From Nitrospirota bacterium (GTDB lineage: Bacteria > Nitrospirota > Nitrospiria > Nitrospirales > Nitrospiraceae): a stretch of DNA of 36,712 nt. Each line of letters begins with the position of its first letter. The stretch's first letter is position 1. Below, piece by piece: positions 30,114-36,712 of this stretch. The stretch spans positions 1-36,712 of the forward strand of contig JAHRHE010000018.1 of assembly GCA_020027965.1 (NCBI GenBank), read 5' to 3'. A program made the position numbers and the translations under genes. The notes under the pieces were generated by a model. The model did no database searches. It saw only the letters and a program-made list of their open reading frames with translations, and was not told the DNA's origin.

Positions 30114-31547
30114 ATGAAAACTGATCAGGAAGTGGAACTCACGCGATTCGGCGTGACCGAACTCGAAGTGCGCAGAACGTTGGGGAAAGTCAAAGTTCCC
30201 AGCGTGGACTACGCGGATCTCTACTTCGAATCCGTGGCGTCCGAATCGGTCTCGATGGAAGAGGGCCTCGTCAAGCGCGCCACCAAGAGCGTCTCGCAAG
30301 GGGTCGGCGTGCGGGCCACGGCCGGCGAGAAAACCGGTTTTGCGTACTCGGATGAAGTGACCCGGCAGGACCTCGAGATCGCAGCGGAGACCGCCCGCTA
30401 TATTGCCAATGCTCCGCAGGGCGATCATCCGGTCCCGGCGACCCATCGGACGAAGCCGAGCCGAAATCTCTATCCGGCCGAGACATCCATCGCGGAGGTT
30501 GCGACCAGGGACAGGATCGAGCTGCTGAATCTGATCGATGCCGAGGCGCGGCGGTACGATCCTCGGATCAAGAACGTCATGGCCTCCTTCAACACCGAGT
30601 ACAAGATCGTCGCAGTGGCCACGTCCGAGGGCCTGCTCGTGGGCGATATTCAGCCCCTCTCCCGCTTGCAAGTAACCTGCATCGCGGAGGAAGGCGCCAA
30701 CCGCCAAATCGGCACCTTCGGCGGCGGCGGCCGCGCCGGGTTCGAGTTCTATCGCGACCAGGACCGGTACCTGCGTTACGCCAGAGAGGCGGCTAGGCAA
30801 GCTATCCTGAACCTGAGCGCCGTGGACGCTCCGGCGGGGGTCATGCCGGTGGTGCTGGGCGCGGGCTGGCCAGGCATCCTCCTGCACGAGGCCATCGGGC
30901 ACGGTCTGGAGGCGGACTTTAACCGGCGCAAGACCTCGGCCTTCACCAGCCTGATGGGGCGACTGGTCGCCTCGGAGGTCTGCACGATCGTGGATGACGG
31001 GACCATCCCGTTCCGGCGCGGCTCGCTCAACATGGACGATGAAGGCACGCCCACCAGCCGGACCGTGCTGATCGAGCGCGGGATTCTGAAGGGATACATC
31101 ACCGACCGCCTCAATGCGCGGCTGATGGGGATTCCGCTGACCGGCAACGGCCGCCGCGAAAGTTTCCAATGCATCCCGCTCCCGCGCATGACGAACACGT
31201 TCATGCTCGCCGGAGAATCGGATCCGGAGGACATCATCCGCTCGGTGAAACGGGGGTTGTACGCGGTTTCTTTCGGAGGCGGGCAGGTGGACATCACCAA
31301 CGGCAAATTCGTGTTTTCGGCCAGCGAAGCCTATCTGATCGAGGATGGCAAGGTGACGCGTCCGGTCAAGGGGGCCACCTTGATCGGGAGCGGACCGGAG
31401 ATCCTCACGCGCGTTTCGATGGTGGGCCACGATCTCAAGCTGGATGAGGGAATCGGCACCTGCGGAAAAGACGGGCAGTCGGTGCCGGTCGGCGTCGGTC
31501 TTCCCACGATTCGCGTCGACGAGATCACAGTCGGCGGTACGGCCTAA
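30114..31547 (+). CDS. tldD: TldD zinc metalloprotease subunit
   Basis: The 477-residue protein is the catalytic partner of the TldD/TldE (PmbA) heterodimer, which degrades unfolded peptides and matures some modified peptides (microcin B17) or helps in CcdA turnover. The active site is His258-Glu259-x3-His262 in LHEAIGHGLEADFNRRKTSA. Other family sections are MPVVLGAGWPGILLHEAIGH, VVDDGT-like CTIVDDGTIPFRRGSLNMDD and the C-terminal ESDPEDIIRSVKRGLYAVSF. ATG 30114 is preferred with AGGAGG at 30097-30102; an in-frame GTG lies at 30102. It is followed by pmbA on the same strand after heptad array 3. Confidence 0.96.
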   Translation: MKTDQEVELTRFGVTELEVRRTLGKVKVPSVDYADLYFESVASESVSMEEGLVKRATKSVSQGVGVRATAGEKTGFAYSDEVTRQDLEIAAETARYIANAPQGDHPVPATHRTKPSRNLYPAETSIAEVATRDRIELLNLIDAEARRYDPRIKNVMASFNTEYKIVAVATSEGLLVGDIQPLSRLQVTCIAEEGANRQIGTFGGGGRAGFEFYRDQDRYLRYAREAARQAILNLSAVDAPAGVMPVVLGAGWPGILLHEAIGHGLEADFNRRKTSAFTSLMGRLVASEVCTIVDDGTIPFRRGSLNMDDEGTPTSRTVLIERGILKGYITDRLNARLMGIPLTGNGRRESFQCIPLPRMTNTFMLAGESDPEDIIRSVKRGLYAVSFGGGQVDITNGKFVFSASEAYLIEDGKVTRPVKGATLIGSGPEILTRVSMVGHDLKLDEGIGTCGKDGQSVPVGVGLPTIRVDEITVGGTA

Positions 31548-31555
31548 GCCAGGGC

Positions 31556-31668
31556 GTGATTCGTCATCCGTCACTCGTCACTCGCGGCAAGAGGGCGAGC
31601 AAAACGGAGATGAGCTTCTCTTTCCTCACGAATGACGAATGACGGGTGACGAATGACGAGTAACGACT
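31556..31668. repeat. Heptad inverted array 3 (tldD-pmbA spacer)
   Basis: Left arm: GTGATTC, GTCATCC, GTCACTC, GTCACTC (31556-31583). Right arm: CACGAAT, GACGAAT, GACGGGT, GACGAAT, GACGAGT, AACGACT (31627-31668). Aligned, 23 of 26 bases pair. The array begins 8 bp after the tldD stop codon. The pmbA start codon (31653-31655) and first codons are inside the right arm. Confidence 0.9.
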
Positions 31669-33005
31669 TCAAAGAGCTGGCGGGCGATCTGCTCGCTCAG
31701 GTGAAAAGGAAAGGGGCGACCGAGGCGGAAGTCATAGTCGCCGATGGGCACACCTTTTCGGTGCAGGTGCGTCTGGGCGAGGTGGACCGACTGACCAAGG
31801 CTCGGGAGAAGCGGCTGGGCCTGCGCGTGTTCTTCGGAAAGCGGTCCGCCAGCGCGTCCACGTCGGATTTCACGAAAGAGGCCCTCGAGTCTCTGGTGTC
31901 CGACACCTGCACCTTGGCGCGCGCGGTGGTCGAGGACCCGACCTCCGGCTTACCGGCTGGAGACCTGATGGCCACAGATCTGCCGGATCTCGATCTCTAT
32001 GATCCGACGGAGCTGGACACCGAAACCCAGATCGAGCTGGCTCGACGGACCGAGGCGGCGGCGATGGCGGCAGATCCCAGGATTACCAACTCCGAGGGGG
32101 CCGACTTCGACTCCTCTGCCGGGAGATTCGTGCTGTGTAACAGCCTGGGGTTTGTCGGGGAGCAGCGCAGTTCCAGTTTCTCGGTGTCGGTGTCGCCGAT
32201 CGCGATTGAACCGGGCAATGGCGGCATGCAACGGGATTCCTGGTATGCCGTCCAGCGCAAGTTCGCGCGGCTGGACAGCCCGGAATCGGTGGGCCGGGAA
32301 GCCGCGCGACGAACCGTGCGCCGTCTGGGGGCGCGCAAAGTCTCCACCCGGCGTGCGCCCGTGATTTTCGACCAGGAGACGGCCGGCAGTCTGCTCGGCC
32401 ATCTCTGCAGCGCCGCATCCGGCTACGCCCTGTACAAAGGCGCCTCTTTCCTCATCGGACAACTGGGCAAACGGCTGGCGCCGGACTTCGTGACCATTTA
32501 TGACGATGGGCGGCGACCAGGGGGACTTGGCTCGAGACCCTTCGATGGCGAGGGTCTGTCCTCCAGAAAGACCACCGTGGTGGACCGCGGGGTGCTGGCC
32601 AGTTATCTGCTCGACACCTATTCCGGTCGGAAGCTGGGTCTGGCTTCGACCGGGAATGCCTCGCGCGGGGTGGGGGACAGCCCGTCGGTGGGACCGACCA
32701 ACTTTTACCTGATGCCCGGCTCCACCGAGCCGGCTGACATCATCAGGTCGGTCAAGGAAGGCCTGTATGTGACTGAGCTGATCGGATTCGGTGTGAATAT
32801 GGTCACGGGGGACTACTCTCGCGGAGCGGCCGGACTCTGGATCGAGAACGGCGAGCTGGCCTATCCTGTGGAGGAGATCACCATCGCGGGTAACCTCAAG
32901 GAGATGTTCGCCGGCATCGAAGTCATCGGGAACGATCTGGAATTTCGAGGCCGCATCGCCAGCCCGACGATCAAGCTCCGCGAGATGACGATCGCCGGAA
33001 ACTAG
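31653..33005 (+). CDS. pmbA: TldE/PmbA metalloprotease partner
   Basis: The 450-residue non-catalytic partner of TldD lacks the HExxxH motif, as is usual. Family traits are an N-terminal FKELAGDLLAQVKRKGATEA, VIVADGHTFSVQVRLGEVDR, the central NSEGADFDSSAGRFVLCNS and a late VGPTNFYLMPGSTEPADIIR. The ATG lies inside heptad array 3 (right arm), and the first six codons (M-T-S-N-D-F) come from that array; no clear Shine-Dalgarno is present. No other start upstream or nearby is plausible. It pairs with tldD just upstream. Confidence 0.96.
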   Translation: MTSNDFKELAGDLLAQVKRKGATEAEVIVADGHTFSVQVRLGEVDRLTKAREKRLGLRVFFGKRSASASTSDFTKEALESLVSDTCTLARAVVEDPTSGLPAGDLMATDLPDLDLYDPTELDTETQIELARRTEAAAMAADPRITNSEGADFDSSAGRFVLCNSLGFVGEQRSSSFSVSVSPIAIEPGNGGMQRDSWYAVQRKFARLDSPESVGREAARRTVRRLGARKVSTRRAPVIFDQETAGSLLGHLCSAASGYALYKGASFLIGQLGKRLAPDFVTIYDDGRRPGGLGSRPFDGEGLSSRKTTVVDRGVLASYLLDTYSGRKLGLASTGNASRGVGDSPSVGPTNFYLMPGSTEPADIIRSVKEGLYVTELIGFGVNMVTGDYSRGAAGLWIENGELAYPVEEITIAGNLKEMFAGIEVIGNDLEFRGRIASPTIKLREMTIAGN

Positions 33006-33007
33006 GA

Positions 33008-33137
33008 GCCGATGGCGTATGGCTGATGGCTGATGGTCGGAGGGTCGAAAGGCCACCGGCTTTCGTGGCCTATGCGATGTGACTGAAGGCGCGAAGTCAG
33101 GTCTCCGGACCATAGGCCATTCGCCATAAGCCATATG
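33008..33137. repeat. Heptad inverted array 4 (pmbA-hydrolase spacer)
   Basis: Left arm: GCCGATG, GCGTATG, GCTGATG, GCTGATG (33008-33035). Right arm: CCATAGG, CCATTCG, CCATAAG, CCATATG (33110-33137). About 20 of 25 bases pair. A separate perfect GGCCAC/GTGGCC stem lies in the loop (33051-33070). The array begins two bases after the pmbA stop codon and ends 20 bp before the hydrolase ATG, leaving GGAGGTG free as ribosome site. Confidence 0.88.
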
Positions 33138-33157
33138 CTCTTCGTTGGAGGTGCGTC

Positions 33158-33877
33158 ATGGCGGAGACGTTCAGCGATCGAGATCTCAAAGACGGTCTCG
33201 TCCAGTATCCGAGCGAACGCGTGACGGTACGTGCCTATCTGGTGGCGCCGCCCGCCAAAGTACCACGGCCGGCTATCATCGTGGTCCAGGAGTGGTGGGG
33301 GCTCAACGATCATATCAAGGATGTGGCCCGACGCTACGCGAAGGAGGGGTTTGTGGCCATCGCCCCGGACCTCTATTCCCGCCTGGGCGACAAGGTGACC
33401 GCGGACCCTAATGAAGCTGGCAAGCTGATGAACACCCTGCAGCAGGAGGACGGGCTCAAGGATTTGAACGCCACAGCGGCGTACTTGAAAACGGCACCCG
33501 GTGTGAACGCCGCGCGCCTCGGGGTGACCGGGTTCTGCATGGGTGGGTCCTATGCGCTGATGCTTCCATGTGTCAATCAGGCGATCAAGGCAGCGGCGCC
33601 GTTCTACGGGTGGATCCCCAATCCTGATACGCCTCTCCAAAAGCTAGCTTGTCCTATCCTTTACATTTATGGTGAAGACGACGGATTCATTACCAAGGCT
33701 GAAGTGCAGCGGCTGGCAGACGCGCTAAAGAAATACAAGAAGGCCGGCGAGATCAAGGCCTACCCGGGAGCCTCGCACGCGTTTTTCAATGACACCCGGA
33801 AGGACGTGTACAAGCCGGCTGAGGCGAAGGATGCCTGGAACAGGGCGTTGGCGTTCTTCAAGAAGCATCTGGGATGA
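33158..33877 (+). CDS. Dienelactone hydrolase family protein
   Basis: The 239-residue alpha/beta-hydrolase is of the dienelactone hydrolase type (PF01738), opening lactone rings or hydrolysing related esters. Catalytic triad candidates are Cys127 in GFCMGGS, Asp175 in YGEDDGFI and His207 in GASHAFFND, with EWWG (45-48) as the usual glutamate. GGAGGTGCG lies before the ATG. It has no signal peptide and should be cytoplasmic. It is followed after 3 bp by a DUF2007-like gene, so they form an operon that probably begins with tldD. The substrate is unknown. Confidence 0.93.
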   Translation: MAETFSDRDLKDGLVQYPSERVTVRAYLVAPPAKVPRPAIIVVQEWWGLNDHIKDVARRYAKEGFVAIAPDLYSRLGDKVTADPNEAGKLMNTLQQEDGLKDLNATAAYLKTAPGVNAARLGVTGFCMGGSYALMLPCVNQAIKAAAPFYGWIPNPDTPLQKLACPILYIYGEDDGFITKAEVQRLADALKKYKKAGEIKAYPGASHAFFNDTRKDVYKPAEAKDAWNRALAFFKKHLG

Positions 33878-33880
33878 GAT

Positions 33881-34177
33881 GTGACCGAGGCTCGGCTTGC
33901 CCTCGACTCAAATATTGCCGGCATTCCTCTCAGCTTAGTGTATATCGCAGGAAACTTGGTCGAAGCGAAACGAGTGGAAGCAGTGCTCAAGGGTCTACGA
34001 ATTGATTACGTGTTGGAGTTGGAAGAGTTTATGAGTACGTCGATCATAGTCATGGCTACGCACTATGTGGGACTGCATGTGTATGTGCCTTCGGCTCGTC
34101 ATGAATTCTGTAAGACCGCCCTCGAGCAGCAAGGCTTACTCAACACGATTCCGCTGGACGGGTTTCAGGAAAGCTAA
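33881..34177 (+). CDS. DUF2007-like small protein
   Basis: The protein has 98 residues. The core (15-75) has the pattern of DUF2007/putative signal-transducing proteins (PF09413): LSLVYIAGNLVEAKRVEAVL, KGLRIDYVLELEEF, then an IVMATHYVGLHVYVPSARHE strand-helix. These small domains are found in many bacteria, often alone; their biochemical role is not known to me. The GTG start lies three bases after the hydrolase stop, so the two are coupled. The next gene begins six bases after its stop. Confidence 0.68.
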   Translation: MTEARLALDSNIAGIPLSLVYIAGNLVEAKRVEAVLKGLRIDYVLELEEFMSTSIIVMATHYVGLHVYVPSARHEFCKTALEQQGLLNTIPLDGFQES

Positions 34178-34183
34178 ATTGCG

Positions 34184-34678
34184 ATGGCTCTGAACCAGGA
34201 AGACGGGAAGAAAATGCTGCAACTGCTCACTTCGCGCTACAACGACCGGCATTGGCGTAAGAAGATCGAGAAGACCTTGAGCTTCCCGCCGACCGGACTC
34301 GGGGACGAAGTCCACCGGGCCCTGTTCCTCTACCTCAAACATGGGCTGAAAGCGTACAAATCCCGCCGCGCCGATCCAGATTCCTGGATCGTAGGCGGGT
34401 ACGCGACCGCCGAGGTCATCCAGCGAGCCACGTTCAATCCGACCGTGGTCGGACCCTCGATCACGAAGGAGGACGTCGCGATCCTGGGTGCCGACCCGGG
34501 CCCCGAGGTGGACGAAGCCTGGTGGGAGGACATGCTGGTCGCCTGGTTTGAAGCACCGGAAGAGGGAGAGCAAGGGGAGCAGGAAAAACCGGAATCGGCG
34601 TCAGGAGAGGACTCCACCGGACCGACTCGGTCGGCTTCCGACACTTCTCCTCAGCGACCAGTGACGGATGACCGCTGA
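34184..34678 (+). CDS. Hypothetical protein with repeat-derived C-terminus
   Basis: The protein has 164 residues. The first 115 are a compact helical part (KKMLQLLTSRYNDRHWRKKI, DEVHRALFLYLKHGLKAYKS, GPSITKEDVAILGADPG, WWEDMLVAWFEA), probably cytoplasmic. From 125 it is a Glu/Ser/Pro-rich low-complexity tail, and its last eight residues and stop codon are encoded by heptad array 5. No family is recognised. It is the last gene of the plus-strand run; the caspase-like gene converges 15 bp downstream. AGGAAAG lies 11 bases before the ATG. Confidence 0.7.
   Translation: MALNQEDGKKMLQLLTSRYNDRHWRKKIEKTLSFPPTGLGDEVHRALFLYLKHGLKAYKSRRADPDSWIVGGYATAEVIQRATFNPTVVGPSITKEDVAILGADPGPEVDEAWWEDMLVAWFEAPEEGEQGEQEKPESASGEDSTGPTRSASDTSPQRPVTDDR
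34651..34678. repeat. Heptad array 5, single arm
   Basis: TCAGCGA, CCAGTGA, CGGATGA, CCGCTGA (34651-34678) follow each other with a 7-bp period, three ending in TGA. The last TGA is the stop codon of the gene. A matching second arm is not evident. Confidence 0.6.
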
Positions 34679-34693
34679 CCGAATTTCTTCAGG

Positions 34694-36220
34694 TTAACGC
34701 TTCAGATCGATCAGGTGGAGTTTTGCCCGCTCGCCCAGGAGATCGGTGCCCGGGAGGAGCTGAGGCGATTGCTCGGCATTCGCCCGCCTGGCCGCGGTCT
34801 CAACCTGCGGCTTGAGGTAGTCGTACAACTCCTCCACGTCCACCGCGCCATCCTTGTTGGCGTCGGCCTCTCCCTGCAACCCTTTCAGGAAATAATAGGT
34901 GAAGAGCCCGTGACGCTTCTCTGGGAACGCGGAGCTAATTTGATTCCCGGCTGCCGCTGACAGCACGACCATATTTTGGCTGGCCAGTAGTGGGTTCTCG
35001 ATCGTGACCAGCATCGGCCGCGTTCCCTTGGCAATGACCGACCGGCCCCCGGTGCCGGAGAAGCAGGAGTCCATCACGACCGTCACCTGGGCAGCGGGGA
35101 GATCGCCGAGCACTTTGTAGAGCTGCGTCAGTGGGTAGCCGGTTTCCTCGAGAAAGGCCGGGTCGCCATCGTAGGGGACCAGGAAGGCCTGGTTGGTGTT
35201 CGGATCAGGGGCGCCGTGGCCGCCGTAATAGACGAACACTTCCGACTCCTTGTGATCTGCGACCTGCTTCTGGAGCCATTTCTCAAATCGCGCGCCGAGC
35301 TGGCTGCGGGTCGCGCGCTCGTTGAGCAACATCACGACGTTCTGCTCACGATAGCCCAGCGCCTTGGTCAGGTACTGCTTGACCATCTCCGCATCCCGCT
35401 TCGCATAGTCCACCTTGGGCAAGTCGCGATAGTCCTCGATCCCCACGATCACGGCGTACGCGTGGTCTTTCGGCGCGACCTTCGTGGCCGGGGGCGCCAG
35501 CTCGGCGTCGAGCTTGGCGAGTTCGGCTCCGCCGAAAAGGGTCGAGGTGATACCACCGATCCGGCCCATTCCTGGCCCCCGCAAGCTCGCGAGATAATCG
35601 GTCTGGAGGTGATCAACGAGAGGGGGCAAGAGCCCGGCCGTGGCTGATGGGACGACGACGTATCGGACGATGGAGTCCAGCGACGCCTTCCGCCGGACGC
35701 TTGAGCCATCCTTTGCCACGGTCACCTTGTGGGTCTTCTTCCAGACCTGAGCGCCGGTGGAAACGTTGTAGAGCTGGAGCTGGAGGTGCATGGTCACCTC
35801 GTACCTGGACCCGAAGAGCGCGACCGGCACGTCGGCTTCGAATTCCTTCACGTCACCAACCAGCAGGAGATCGGCCTGCTGCTTTCGGGCGGCGGCCAGG
35901 ATCTGTTCCGAATCCGCCGGCTTGCCCGCCTGATGAGGCACGTTCAGAGGGACCACATCCTTCAAGGTGTGGGTGCGGAGCAGCGTGTCCCGCAAGGTGT
36001 GCTGAATGGCGGCCTCCAGGTTCTCGTCGAGCGGCTCGCCGTCGTAGGTGACCTTAGCTGTGTCGACCGGTCCGATCGCGAGGACCGTGGGGACTTCCTG
36101 CTCCTGGACCGGAATGCTGAGCGCGTGCGGAGCGATGTCGGGCACGCAGGCGCTGGGCAGCGCGCCGACCACCAACAGGAATCCGAGCGGAATCAATCGG
36201 AGACGGCCGTGAGCGAACAT
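34694..36220 (-). CDS. Caspase-like lipoprotein with EF-hand loop
   Basis: The protein has 508 residues. A lipoprotein signal ends at LPSAC (Cys25). Residues 40-240 form a beta-rich domain with a TolB/CsgG-like feel (VPTVLAIGPVDTAKVTYDGE, AARKQQADLLLVGDVKEFEA, HLQLQLYNVSTGAQVWKKTH). Residues 250-445 are a caspase (peptidase C14) domain with the catalytic His335 in YYGGHG and Cys386 in DSCFSG. A canonical calcium-binding EF-hand loop follows at 453-464 (DANKDGAVDVEE: Asp453, Asn455, Asp457, Asp461, Glu464). An outer-membrane or periplasmic caspase homologue is predicted, perhaps calcium-regulated. GGGAGGG lies before the ATG. It follows a small lipoprotein gene after 25 bp. Confidence 0.9.
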   Translation of the reverse strand: MFAHGRLRLIPLGFLLVVGALPSACVPDIAPHALSIPVQEQEVPTVLAIGPVDTAKVTYDGEPLDENLEAAIQHTLRDTLLRTHTLKDVVPLNVPHQAGKPADSEQILAAARKQQADLLLVGDVKEFEADVPVALFGSRYEVTMHLQLQLYNVSTGAQVWKKTHKVTVAKDGSSVRRKASLDSIVRYVVVPSATAGLLPPLVDHLQTDYLASLRGPGMGRIGGITSTLFGGAELAKLDAELAPPATKVAPKDHAYAVIVGIEDYRDLPKVDYAKRDAEMVKQYLTKALGYREQNVVMLLNERATRSQLGARFEKWLQKQVADHKESEVFVYYGGHGAPDPNTNQAFLVPYDGDPAFLEETGYPLTQLYKVLGDLPAAQVTVVMDSCFSGTGGRSVIAKGTRPMLVTIENPLLASQNMVVLSAAAGNQISSAFPEKRHGLFTYYFLKGLQGEADANKDGAVDVEELYDYLKPQVETAARRANAEQSPQLLPGTDLLGERAKLHLIDLKR

Positions 36221-36245
36221 ACAACCCTCCCGGTGGAGCCTGCCG

Positions 36246-36632
36246 TCATCTGGTAAAATTGACCACCTTCCCGCGCACCTCGATGCAATAGGTCGTCAGC
36301 AGCAAATAGGAGGTGACGGAAGAACTCGACGTAACTTCGATCAAGGCTTCTCCGCCCCTACCTTTGACCATGTCGAAAATCAAGTCGGCCAGCGACATGG
36401 GGTTCTTGACGGGGAGAAACAGCACAATATACCCACAGGAGGAGGCTTCCTCTGCTCCCCCCAGCACGATGTAGTTCCCGGTCGCCGGCATGGTGGACGG
36501 AGCGATCGCTCCAGGGGTCACGCAAGCCGCGGTAAGCCACGCGACCAGCCCGCAGACGGCCCACACGCCGGCGGCCTTCCATCGGCCGACTCCGACTACC
36601 CGCACCCCCGATGCCCGACCGGACGCGTTCAT
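36246..36632 (-). CDS. Small putative lipoprotein, upstream of caspase-like gene
   Basis: The protein has 128 residues from ATG 36632. The N-terminus is basic, then a hydrophobic stretch ending in LTAAC (Cys37), a plausible lipobox. The mature part has a conserved-looking NYIVLGGAEEASSCGYIVLF, LPVKNPMSLADLIFDMVKG, then GGEALIEVTSSSSV. I have seen similar small lipoproteins of the SCGY...ADL...GA-ALI type but know of no function. An in-frame TTG at 36671 would extend it by 13 residues; no ribosome site decides the start. With only 25 bp to the caspase-like gene, the two form an operon. Confidence 0.65.
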   Translation of the reverse strand: MNASGRASGVRVVGVGRWKAAGVWAVCGLVAWLTAACVTPGAIAPSTMPATGNYIVLGGAEEASSCGYIVLFLPVKNPMSLADLIFDMVKGRGGEALIEVTSSSSVTSYLLLTTYCIEVRGKVVNFTR

Positions 36633-36712
36633 TTGAACTTTTTGACGGCAATCCCGTTGACGACGGTGCAATCTGAAGCCACGATGGGGAGGAAAAATAT
36701 CGATCTCCGATG

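Noticed and set aside
29970-31574. 534-codon minus-strand frame opposite tldD, and a 394-codon one opposite pmbA (31950-33134)
   Set aside because: Both mirror well-supported genes and have shadow-type composition.
25454-33137. Heptad arrays as CRISPR arrays or ordinary terminators
   Set aside because: Units are 7 bp with no unique spacers, so not CRISPR. No T-runs follow the stems and most lie between co-directional genes, so they do not look like simple intrinsic terminators.

Overview
The window looks like a chromosomal segment of a Nitrospira-like bacterium (phylum Nitrospirota). This is inferred from the high-GC coding style, a cytochrome P460 lipoprotein, the uppS-cdsA-dxr-rseP-proS order next to a PilB-type ATPase, and intergenic GC-rich repeats. 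No rRNA or other marker gene is present, so the assignment is tentative. No tRNA, CRISPR array or intact insertion sequence was seen.

Left part (1-13.7 kb): loosely packed accessory DNA. Single genes sit in non-coding DNA that carries a dispersed GC-rich repeat in about ten copies or fragments. Genes: two small lipoproteins, a lytic transglycosylase, a small membrane protein, a group I truncated haemoglobin, a B12-type radical SAM protein resembling the hopanoid methylase HpnP but with an apparent internal deletion, a bacterial PH-domain membrane protein, an RhlE-type helicase with a clear terminator, an NTF2/SnoaL-like protein, a coiled-coil protein, a larger lipoprotein and an MscS-type TM-helix protein. 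Broken genes include a delta-60-repeat fragment and an IS3-type OrfA fragment.

Middle (13.7-21.1 kb): envelope and signalling genes. A P460 lipoprotein is followed by a Spy/CpxP-like periplasmic protein, an ECF sigma factor, a short one-TM putative anti-sigma factor and a membrane-anchored Spy-like sensor candidate, a layout that recalls CnrYXH. Next come two translationally coupled LPP20/DUF4384-type periplasmic proteins and a CHASE2-class III nucleotide cyclase.

Right (21.1-36.7 kb): core genes. On the minus strand, reading uppS > cdsA > dxr > rseP > proS > GAF-PilB ATPase, are isoprenoid and undecaprenyl synthesis, CDP-diacylglycerol synthesis, site-2 proteolysis, prolyl-tRNA charging and a pilus/secretion ATPase. 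Divergently, tldD > pmbA > dienelactone hydrolase > DUF2007-like > hypothetical run on the plus strand. A convergent two-gene unit at the end encodes a small lipoprotein and a caspase-like lipoprotein with an EF-hand loop.

The most unusual structure is a set of five short arrays with a strict 7-bp period (25454-25525, 28154-28232, 31556-31668, 33008-33137, 34651-34678). Four have two complementary arms and could fold as long hairpins. Each locus has its own heptamer word, and every array lies at or within a few bases of the stop codon of the upstream gene. Three of them contain a neighbour's start or stop codon.
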